Assembly: GCF_004793885.1 (NCBI RefSeq)
Contig: NZ_SRYG01000013.1
Location: 1-64,000 of the forward strand
Source of the DNA: Dubosiella muris
GTDB lineage: Bacteria > Bacillota_I > Bacilli_A > Erysipelotrichales > Erysipelotrichaceae
Reading direction: 5' to 3'
Length of the DNA: 64,000 nt
Position numbers and translations under genes: made by a program. Positions 58,249-64,000 of this stretch are shown here, one piece after another. Within the stretch, counting starts at the first letter, position 1. Every line of letters starts with the position of its first letter. The notes under the pieces are model-generated. The model made no database searches and was not told the origin of the DNA. It worked only from the letters and a program-made list of their open reading frames with translations.

Positions 58249-58731
58249 CTAAGCCTGAATCAGCACATCACCCGCCTTGACTTGCTTCGGATTCACTTTG
58301 ATTGGCCGTTTGAATCCTTCCGTAAAAACGACCATCGTCGTCGTTTCGAATCCGTTTTTCTCGATCACATCTTGATCAAAATCCACGATTGGCTGCCCGA
58401 TTCGCACCTCGTCGCCTTCCTGGATGAGCGTCTTGAACCCTTCTCCTTTCAAGTTTACCGTATCCAGTCCGATGTGGACAAGCACATCCACGTTGTCTTT
58501 TGTCCGGATGCCCACCGCGTGTCCGGTCGGAAAAACGGTGACCGCCGTCCCCGCGACGGGAGCGAGGACCCGCCCGTTTTCCGGCTTGATGGCAAAGCCT
58601 TCACCCATCATCTTTTTTGAAAACACCCCGTCGTTCACACTCGACAAATCAATAAGTTCCCCGCTCAATGGAGCCGCCACGACCAGTTTCGACCGTTTTG
58701 GCGGTTCCGCCTTTTTCTTTAACCCAAACAT
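58249..58731 (-). CDS. PTS EIIA component, glucose family
   Basis: 160 aa from ATG 58731, with AGGAGG. The phosphorylated His is in LVHIGLDTVNL (residue about 87), and PLSGELIDLSSVNDGVFSKKMMGEG and PVAGT are typical of EIIA-Glc. It is a free-standing protein serving the EIIBC encoded two genes on. First gene of the operon, behind the RAT 1/terminator leader. Confidence 0.93.
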   Translation of the reverse strand: MFGLKKKAEPPKRSKLVVAAPLSGELIDLSSVNDGVFSKKMMGEGFAIKPENGRVLAPVAGTAVTVFPTGHAVGIRTKDNVDVLVHIGLDTVNLKGEGFKTLIQEGDEVRIGQPIVDFDQDVIEKNGFETTTMVVFTEGFKRPIKVNPKQVKAGDVLIQA

Positions 58732-58748
58732 ACACCCTCCTTTTTCGT

Positions 58749-58829
58749 AAAAAAAACTCCCCGTCAACATTCACCATGCATTTGACCTTCGTCAATCACA
58801 GGTAATGCCTCCAAGGAGTTACAAACCTT
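58749..58829 (-). promoter_or_regulatory. RAT antiterminator site 1 and leader terminator
   Basis: AAGGTTTGTAACTCC at 58829-58815 begins the RAT, which ends with GCATTACCT near 58800. AACTCC (58820-58815) can instead pair with GGAGTT (58760-58755), followed by a T-run: an intrinsic terminator excluded when LicT binds. Confidence 0.78.
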
Positions 58830-58841
58830 ATTTCTGGCTAT

Positions 58842-58870
58842 ATCCTAACGCCTGATGTAAGCGTTGTCAA
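58842..58870 (-). promoter_or_regulatory. Sigma-A promoter of the EIIA-licT-EIIBC operon
   Basis: TTGACA (58870-58865), 17-bp spacer, TAGGAT (58847-58842). Confidence 0.8.
58856..58869 (-). promoter_or_regulatory. cre-like site overlapping the -35
   Basis: TGACAACGCTTACA fits TGNNANCGNTNNCA at every fixed base. CcpA-type repression would block the promoter when preferred sugars are present. Confidence 0.72.
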
Positions 58871-58884
58871 TCCCTTTTTCCGAA

Positions 58885-59925
58885 TTAGTGAAACAAAAAC
58901 TTCATGATCTTTTCGCGCAGCTTCCCCTTCAGCAAAAGACGGTCGCACGCTTCCTGCGCGCTGAGTCCTTCCTCCAGCATAAGACGCTGGGCCAAAATCA
59001 CAAAGGTCGAAACCGCCTCGCCGATTTCCTCATCTCTATTTCGTTTCTCTTTGTCCCAGCGCTGCTTCTCCAAAAGCCACGCTTTCTTTTCCTTCTCCAT
59101 CTTCTCTTCCAGCACCGTGTTCATATACTGCTCGAATGCCCCCGCCATCACGACACCTCCTTTCGTTGGTTCGGTCTTTTCCGATTGAATGAGCGAATCC
59201 AGCACGGACTCCACGATCCGGTCCGCGCTAAACGCCTTCAAAACCTCCAGCGTTTCCCAGTACATGATTTTCATGTCGGGATCGCCCACAAAAAAGTCCG
59301 CTTCCGTTCCTAGTCTTTGCGCCTGCAAATACCGGGCGATCGCCCGAAAATCACCATGCAGATACCCTAAAACCTCCGCCGTCAAAAAAGCGATATTCTC
59401 TACATTTATTTTATAATCCGCGCTCAATCGTTTCAAGTTTTCACAGTCATTTTGCGGCATTGACTGCGCCAACGTGCGCGGTTTCCACTCCTTTTTTCCA
59501 TAATGAAGCACAATCGTCACACAGGGGATCCGATACGACAAGTCATCCGGCTCCAGATGGATTTCCCGTCCGCTTTTTTTCGCGCAACGAATTTTTTTAC
59601 GGGTTTGCCGGATCTTCATCATCATCCAGTGCCACGTCGTCGCGTCGTACGTCAAATTGCGAATGTCCATATCCGGATCTATCCCCGTCTGGTTTTCAAA
59701 GCCAATCAGGAACCAGGGCCTGCGTTCTTCGTCCACAACCAGAGCGAGCGTATCCCGGTCAAAATACCGAAACATCCCGTTTCGATGGATTTTTCCCTGC
59801 ATAGTCAAAAAAACGATTTGTTCCGGTTTTACTTTTGGCGTCCCGTCAAACACGAACGTGTTCACCAAAGACGCGAAAATTTCTTTGATGGAGAGGAGTG
59901 CTTTCAAACTTCTGTCTTTATCCAG
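58885..59925 (-). CDS. Rpn-like PD-(D/E)XK family protein, probable CTG start
   Basis: 346 aa if read from CTG 59925, which stands seven bases after GGAGG (59937-59933). The next ordinary start, TTG 59907, is too far (25 nt) from that SD, and no in-frame ATG, GTG or TTG lies upstream. The extra residues LDKDRS restore the family's N-terminus before LKALLSIKEIFASLVNTF. Core strands near LALVVDEERRPWFLIGFENQTGID, plus HYGKKEWKP and DYKINVENIA, match the gene at 15287. The C-terminus repeats the EEGLSAQEACDRL motif. Confidence 0.75.
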   Translation of the reverse strand: MDKDRSLKALLSIKEIFASLVNTFVFDGTPKVKPEQIVFLTMQGKIHRNGMFRYFDRDTLALVVDEERRPWFLIGFENQTGIDPDMDIRNLTYDATTWHWMMMKIRQTRKKIRCAKKSGREIHLEPDDLSYRIPCVTIVLHYGKKEWKPRTLAQSMPQNDCENLKRLSADYKINVENIAFLTAEVLGYLHGDFRAIARYLQAQRLGTEADFFVGDPDMKIMYWETLEVLKAFSADRIVESVLDSLIQSEKTEPTKGGVVMAGAFEQYMNTVLEEKMEKEKKAWLLEKQRWDKEKRNRDEEIGEAVSTFVILAQRLMLEEGLSAQEACDRLLLKGKLREKIMKFLFH

Positions 59926-60132
59926 AAAATTTCCTCCTTCATAATCATAATTAAGTGCGATGAAATTGGATCCAAGTGGATCGAAAAGAAAAAAAAATTT
60001 TAAAAAAATGGAATTCCGTTTTCTATTATGTCAAACTTGGCCAAAAGACGCAACCCCTCCATACCATTTCCCCTTTTTCTGTTTTTCTCTTCCATACAAG
60101 TTTTGATTTTTCCCAAAATCCTCCCCCATTTC

Positions 60133-60141
60133 TGATATAAT
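60133..60141 (+). promoter_or_regulatory. Extended -10 promoter of the repeat-tailed surface protein
   Basis: TG-A-TATAAT, with no clear -35 upstream. The rest of 59926-60132 is AT-rich with nothing else recognised. Confidence 0.6.
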
Positions 60142-60194
60142 GAAAAAAGAAAATCAACCAAGAAAATTATAAAAGTAAGAGGAGAGAGAATGTA

Positions 60195-61397
60195 ATGAAA
60201 AAAACAAGTTCGATTCGCAAACGAAACCTAATTGTCGGGATCAGTCTAAGCGTCGTCGCGATTCTGGCCGCTATCGGTTTTTTTATGTTCCTGCCCAAAG
60301 ACACGATCGAAGCCAAAGAACAAGTGGAAGTTCCGTATGGCGAAGCCATCCGTCTGGAACCCGCGCTCTTTCTGGAATCCGATGCCGAAGGCATCACGAT
60401 TGAAAGCCCGCTGCTGAGCGATTCGTCCAAATACACCTACGACGCTACGACGAAAAAAGTGACCACGAAAGGAAAAGACGCGCTCGAACCCGGCACCTAC
60501 GCCATCACGCTTGTTCGAGGCGATCAAAAAGTCAGCTCCAAGCTCGTCGTCAAAGAAGTCGATTCCACCGACAATCCGCGCTTCATCGGCTTCCCGGAAC
60601 TTGTCGTCGTCGAGCAGGACGCCATCGACTTCGACTTGGCAAACTACTTCCTCGCGATTGCGAACGATCCGGTCCGCATTGAAACCGACGCCGTCGACAT
60701 CACGAAGCCGGGCGAAAACACGATCAAAGTCAAAGCCATCTGCGAAAACGGCAAAATTTTGGAACAGGAAGTCAACGTGAAAGTCGTCAGCGCCAAAGAC
60801 GTCGCCAACGGCGGAACCCTCTCGTCCATGGTGGACGGACTCGTTCCGCTCAGCCAGCAAACCTGGGACGCCCTGAACAGCGGAACCCAGACATCCATCT
60901 CGATCGCGCCGCAACCAAAGGAAATCGAGACGATTTTGCTCCAAAAGGAAAAAGGAACGCTGAAAAACGCGATTTCCTACACCAAACCGGACGGTAAAAA
61001 ATACTTCGATCCGGAAACGTTCAAACCGGAAGGCGCCCCGGCCGAAACCAAAACCGAAGCCGAGCCAAAGGCGGCCGAGCCGGAAACAAACGCCTCGAAT
61101 CAAACACCAGCATATCAGGAACCATCCTACTACAACCCGGGAACGTACTATCCACCAACCGATCCAGGAACATCCGATCCAGGTAACTCGGGAACGACCG
61201 ATCCGGGAACATCCGATCCAGACAACTCGGGAACGACTGATCCGGGAACATCCGATCCGGGTAATTCAGGAACGACCGATCCGGGCGCGTCCGACCCAGG
61301 CAACTCGGGAACGACCGATCCGGGAAATTCAGGATCGACCGAACCAACTCCTGTCGATCCAATCACGCCACCGGAAGGCGGTGCCGACAGCCAGTAA
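60195..61397 (+). CDS. Membrane-anchored surface protein with Pro/Gly/Thr repeat tail
   Basis: 400 aa, ATG with GGAGAGAG. Basic N-terminus (MKKTSSIRKRN), one membrane helix (residues about 12-33), then an extracellular part with Ig-like beta domains (about 40-205: GTYAITLVRGDQ, GENTIKVKAIC). After a linker with Ala/Glu comes a tail (about 320-400) built on the unit TDPGTSDPGNSGT. No sorting signal is present, so the N-terminal helix is the anchor. Function unknown; spacer or adhesive use is an inference. Confidence 0.72.
   Translation: MKKTSSIRKRNLIVGISLSVVAILAAIGFFMFLPKDTIEAKEQVEVPYGEAIRLEPALFLESDAEGITIESPLLSDSSKYTYDATTKKVTTKGKDALEPGTYAITLVRGDQKVSSKLVVKEVDSTDNPRFIGFPELVVVEQDAIDFDLANYFLAIANDPVRIETDAVDITKPGENTIKVKAICENGKILEQEVNVKVVSAKDVANGGTLSSMVDGLVPLSQQTWDALNSGTQTSISIAPQPKEIETILLQKEKGTLKNAISYTKPDGKKYFDPETFKPEGAPAETKTEAEPKAAEPETNASNQTPAYQEPSYYNPGTYYPPTDPGTSDPGNSGTTDPGTSDPDNSGTTDPGTSDPGNSGTTDPGASDPGNSGTTDPGNSGSTEPTPVDPITPPEGGADSQ
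61160..61340 (+). repeat. Degenerate tandem repeat in the surface-protein gene
   Basis: Units of about 36-48 bp spelling variations of GTTDPGTSDPGNS, four to five in number. Such repeats often vary in copy number between strains. Confidence 0.85.
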
Positions 61398-61399
61398 CC

Positions 61400-61436
61400 A
61401 AAAAAAACCGATGGAATCATTCGCCATCGGTTTTTG
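61400..61436. terminator. Bidirectional terminator, nth stop codon in loop
   Basis: CCGATGG (61408-61414) and CCATCGG (61424-61430), A/T runs on both sides. The loop holds the nth TGA (61419-61417). Confidence 0.9.
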
Positions 61437-62106
61437 CTTGTTCATTTTTTTTGGAAAGCCGCTGTTTTTCGCTCTTTTTATACGCTTCCAGACCCTCTTT
61501 TTTACAAAACGACTGAAACGGGCATTCTTCGCATTTCGGATTGCGCGCCGTGCAAAAATAGCGGCCGAAAAAGATGAAATCGTGATGCGCCTGGTTCCAA
61601 CGGTCCCGGTCGATCTTTCGCTTCAGCTTTTCCTCCACCTTCTCCACGGTGTCGCCAAACTTCGCCAGGCCAAGCCGCTTGCTCACCCGATCCACATGGG
61701 TATCCACCGCGAAGCTTGGAATGTCGAACGCGACGCTGCGCACGACATTGGCCGTCTTTCGTCCCACGCCCGCCAGCGACTGCAATTCTTTGTACGTGCT
61801 TGGCACGACGCCGTCAAACCGCGCCATCAAATCCCGGGCCATCGAAACGATGTTTTTCGCTTTCGAACGATACAAACCAATCGAGCGGATGTACGGTTCG
61901 ACATCCGCCGCCTCGGCTTTGGCGAGGCTTTGCGCGTCCGGATACGCTTCAAACAGTTTCGGCGTCACTTTGTTGACGGAAGCGTCCGTTGTTTGCGCCG
62001 ACAAAATCACCGCCACGACCAGCTGAAACGTCGAGTCGTGGAAAAGCTCGCATTGCGCGTCCGGAAAAATCGTTTCGATTTTTTCGACGATCTCATTACC
62101 CGTCAT
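61417..62106 (-). CDS. nth: Endonuclease III
   Basis: 229 aa; ATG shares one base with the dnaD stop (TAATG). Helix-hairpin-helix LQSLAGVGRKTANVV with catalytic Lys (about 119) and the Asp in VDTHVDRV (about 137), and a [4Fe-4S] cluster loop C-x6-C-x2-C-x5-C (CTARNPKCEECPFQSFC). Base-excision repair of oxidised pyrimidines. The dnaD-nth pairing is a standard Bacillota arrangement. Confidence 0.96.
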   Translation of the reverse strand: MTGNEIVEKIETIFPDAQCELFHDSTFQLVVAVILSAQTTDASVNKVTPKLFEAYPDAQSLAKAEAADVEPYIRSIGLYRSKAKNIVSMARDLMARFDGVVPSTYKELQSLAGVGRKTANVVRSVAFDIPSFAVDTHVDRVSKRLGLAKFGDTVEKVEEKLKRKIDRDRWNQAHHDFIFFGRYFCTARNPKCEECPFQSFCKKEGLEAYKKSEKQRLSKKNEQAKTDGE

Positions 62107-62648
62107 TACCGGATCCCGCTTTCGATATCTTCCGTGCTCAGCCCCTTGTTGCTCCAGGAAATGAGCACGTTCTCAATGTACGTCAAATTGCGCTTGTTGT
62201 AGACGGACGCCTCGTTCAACGCGCAAATCACCTGCCGCTCCGTGAATTTTTCGGACAAATCTAAAATTTTCTGCATTTCCTGCGGACTCAGATCGCGTCC
62301 GAATTCATCCTCGAATTCCGAAATCAAGCTTTTGGAAAGCTGTTTTCCAGGCACTCTTGTCATCCGTACGAGCCCGTCCAGACAGAACACGACTTTTCCG
62401 TTCACAAAGTCGATCGTCAAATACCCTTTCGTGGACAAAATCTGAAAAATCGTATCCACTTCCTCTTCGCTGATTTTCGCCTTTTGCGCGAACGCCTCCG
62501 TCGAAATCGGAAGGTCGTGCCGGTTGTAATGCGCGATCAGCAGCACGATAAGCGCCTCTTTCGCGTCCAGCGTCAAATTCTCCAAATTAGAAAAGATCCA
62601 CGCGCACTGGTCGATCCAGGGCGCGGACCAGTCAATATTTTGTGCCAT
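62106..62648 (-). CDS. dnaD: DnaD-type primosome protein
   Basis: 180 aa. N-terminal winged-helix region (residues about 20-95, ALIVLLIAHYNRHDLPISTEAFAQKAKISEEEVDTIFQILSTKGYL) and a C-terminal DDBH2 helical domain with RNLTYIENVLISW, which corresponds to the conserved YxxxILxxW signature. Role in replication initiation and restart. SD is AGG eight bases upstream. Confidence 0.93.
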   Translation of the reverse strand: MAQNIDWSAPWIDQCAWIFSNLENLTLDAKEALIVLLIAHYNRHDLPISTEAFAQKAKISEEEVDTIFQILSTKGYLTIDFVNGKVVFCLDGLVRMTRVPGKQLSKSLISEFEDEFGRDLSPQEMQKILDLSEKFTERQVICALNEASVYNKRNLTYIENVLISWSNKGLSTEDIESGIR

Positions 62649-62651
62649 CCT

Positions 62652-63134
62652 CTATACCTGCCTTTCATAAACCCGGGTGAACGTGTCGTAGTCGAGCAAA
62701 AGCATTCGATCCGATCCGATCACTTCATAGCATGGACTGTTGTATCCAAACGTCAGCTCCACCGTGCTTGGCTCGATCCCGTATTCCTTTTGGGCGATTT
62801 CGCGCGCTTTTTCATAGTCCAGCGTTCCGATGTCCCGCGTCGTGATTTCGTCAAGCTTCTGGTCGAACCAGTACAGCGTGTCTTCTGTATAGCCTTGATA
62901 CGTCACATAGTCGAATATGTTTTGCCGCAGCCCTTGAATGCCCGGCACCTTCTTTTCGATTGTCGCGTACGCCTTCGCCAGCTGCTCGTCATGCACCCGC
63001 GCCGGGCCGCTAATAAACAACGACCATAAAAGCGCGAACACAAACAAAAAGGTGAACACCAGCGTCAATGTCATCGGGAACCCGTAATACGAGGAACCCC
63101 CTCTTTTTTTCGTTTTCTTCTTTAGCACTGCCAT
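62652..63134 (-). CDS. Membrane-anchored protein of unknown function, probable leaderless start
   Basis: 160 aa from ATG 63134 (MAVLKKKTKKRGG). Basic cytoplasmic N-terminus, one membrane helix (residues about 23-43), then an extracytoplasmic alpha/beta domain (DTLYWFDQKLDEITTRDIGTLDY). No known family. No SD is present; TATAAT (63146-63141) is exactly six bases before the ATG. It is four bases upstream of dnaD, so the unit is this gene, dnaD, nth. Confidence 0.72.
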   Translation of the reverse strand: MAVLKKKTKKRGGSSYYGFPMTLTLVFTFLFVFALLWSLFISGPARVHDEQLAKAYATIEKKVPGIQGLRQNIFDYVTYQGYTEDTLYWFDQKLDEITTRDIGTLDYEKAREIAQKEYGIEPSTVELTFGYNSPCYEVIGSDRMLLLDYDTFTRVYERQV

Positions 63135-63140
63135 GGGCCC

Positions 63141-63146
63141 ATTATA
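63141..63146 (-). promoter_or_regulatory. -10 box directly before the start codon
   Basis: TATAAT, then GGGCCC, then ATG. Confidence 0.5.
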
Positions 63147-63151
63147 GCATA

Positions 63152-63180
63152 GAAAAAAAAGGAGAGAAACTTCCCTCCTT
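63152..63180 (-). terminator. Terminator of mtnN
   Basis: AAGGAG (63180-63175) and CTCCTT (63164-63159), then a T-run. The TAA stop overlaps the base of the stem. Confidence 0.75.
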
Positions 63181-63856
63181 ACGCCTGCGCGCACCACGCC
63201 GCGATCACATCGGCCGCCTGCCGGCTGGCCAGCGCCGCGAACTTTGAAAATTCCATCGGATTGTCGGCATGGTGCACGACATCCGACAACGTCCGCAGCA
63301 CCAAAACCGGTTTTTCAAACGCGATCGCCACTTGCGCGACGGCGCCCCCTTCCATTTCCGCGCACGCGCTTTGCGGAAACCGATCCATCAGCTTCGCGAA
63401 ATCCTCGGGACGGGCCATGAACAAGTCCTGCGTCGCGATCGTCCCCACATGGTACGGAATATCGAGCTGTCTGGCAATCGCCGACGCCTTCCGGACCAGT
63501 TCGGGCCGAACTGGAAACCGCAAGCCGATCCCCTCTTCGCCATCGAGCGGACTCGAGTCAAAATCCGCCTGCACGAGCGCGTCGGAAATCACCAGGTCGC
63601 AAACGTGCTGGCCGGACCGCAAGCCGCCCGCCACCCCGACATTCATCACCAGGTCGACAGCTGGCTCCATGCATACGATCGTGGCCGCCATCGCCGCGTT
63701 CACCTTGCCGACACCACTTAGGCAGGCGACGATCGCCTGCCCGTTCAGCGTGCCGTAATGCAGCCGCGTCGTACCGGTCCGTACTTGTTTTTCCTCTTTA
63801 ACATGGGCGAGGACCGCTTGCAGCTCCTCCTCCATGGCGCAAATGATTCCAATCAT
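63179..63856 (-). CDS. mtnN: 5'-methylthioadenosine/S-adenosylhomocysteine nucleosidase
   Basis: 225 aa from ATG 63856, SD GAGGAT. Glu in CAMEEELQAV (about 12), NVGVAGGL, and the purine-binding AEMEGGAVAQVA with catalytic Glu about 172 and Asp in LSDVVHHADN (about 195). Splits MTA and SAH in the SAM salvage path. The ATG follows the preceding gene's stop by one base. Confidence 0.94.
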   Translation of the reverse strand: MIGIICAMEEELQAVLAHVKEEKQVRTGTTRLHYGTLNGQAIVACLSGVGKVNAAMAATIVCMEPAVDLVMNVGVAGGLRSGQHVCDLVISDALVQADFDSSPLDGEEGIGLRFPVRPELVRKASAIARQLDIPYHVGTIATQDLFMARPEDFAKLMDRFPQSACAEMEGGAVAQVAIAFEKPVLVLRTLSDVVHHADNPMEFSKFAALASRQAADVIAAWCAQA

Positions 63857-63857
63857 T

Positions 63858-64000
63858 TTATCCTCTTTTCCTTTTGCATACAAAAAAATACTTCTCGCCC
63901 GCCGCGATGCCTTCCACGTCGAAATCCTTCGTCACCGACACGATGTCAAACCACGGCTCGAGCGCCTCCTCTAAAAACCGCGGGGCGTACACCCGCTGCA
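63858..64000 (-). CDS. C-terminal end of an upstream gene, possibly a SAM-dependent methyltransferase
   Basis: About 46 residues ending DIVSVTKDFDVEGIAAGEKYFFVCKRKRG before the TAA at 63860-63858. The start lies beyond the window edge. The end (GEKYFFVCK) looks like the last strands of a class I methyltransferase, and cotranscription with mtnN would suit one; this is weak inference. Confidence 0.5.
   Translation of the reverse strand, partial: QRVYAPRFLEEALEPWFDIVSVTKDFDVEGIAAGEKYFFVCKRKRG

Noticed and set aside
61160-61340. CRISPR-like regular repeats
   Set aside because: The repeats are in frame within a coding sequence, have no unique spacers, and encode a low-complexity tail.

Overview
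The window is from a low-to-moderate GC member of the Bacillota. The evidence is Gram-positive Shine-Dalgarno sequences, a T-box leader, a dnaD-nth pair, LicT/BglG-type antitermination, a cre-like site, LevR-type sigma-54 control and several PTS loci. Repeated Rpn/PD-(D/E)XK genes and a host-glycan or diet-sugar gene set suggest a gut Erysipelotrichales-like organism; that placement is inference. No rRNA, tRNA, CRISPR array, intact insertion sequence or prophage was seen.

Layout. 1-5119 (-): most of a very large secreted GH32 fructanase with FIVAR and concanavalin-like modules, running off the left edge. 5.4-6.8 kb: an Rpn-family gene and a degraded partial copy. 6.8-9.3 kb: a T-box-controlled methionine unit (metY-metA). 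9.35-10.03 kb: an AT-rich segment with an orphan membrane protein, bounded by 56-bp direct repeats. 10.2-15.1 kb: a FUSC-like exporter, two divergent GH1 glycosidases and a HAD phosphatase. 15.3-20.5 kb: another Rpn-like gene, then two trigger-factor-like chaperones that flank a third GH1 gene. 20.6-22.4 kb: two membrane proteins. 22.6-31.3 kb: rpoN, a LevR-family activator, two tandem perfect -24/-12 promoters, a mannose-family PTS and two SIS-domain enzymes. This resembles the Salmonella Gfr system for fructoselysine/glucoselysine (Amadori products). 31.5-43.5 kb: housekeeping and small genes (aroF-type DAHP synthase, a decayed AEC transporter, rubrerythrin, asparaginase, glycerate kinase). 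43.6-46.7 kb: coaBC-coaX, convergent with a ketopantoate-reductase-like gene. 46.7-53.6 kb: two histidine phosphatases, a DUF362 protein, an unannotated 58-aa gene, an exonuclease, and an XRE/TPR regulator divergent from an ABC exporter. 53.8-58.9 kb: a PTS operon with two RAT antiterminator/terminator elements, LicT, ChbG-like and MupG-like enzymes. 58.9-64 kb: a third Rpn-like gene with a probable CTG start, a repeat-tailed surface protein, nth, dnaD, a membrane protein, mtnN and the end of another gene.

How it fits together. The region is devoted to carbohydrate scavenging: extracellular fructan cleavage, PTS uptake, GH1 phospho-glycosidases, Amadori-sugar deglycation and possibly peptidoglycan-sugar recycling. 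The visible regulatory layers are sigma-54/LevR, LicT/RAT, a cre-like operator and a T-box. The less ordinary signals are trigger-factor-like proteins without the ribosome-docking signature, four genes with a -10 box exactly six bases before the start codon, a duplicated sigma-54 promoter module, a small isolated protein gene, a short two-hairpin RNA candidate, and stop codons placed inside terminator loops.
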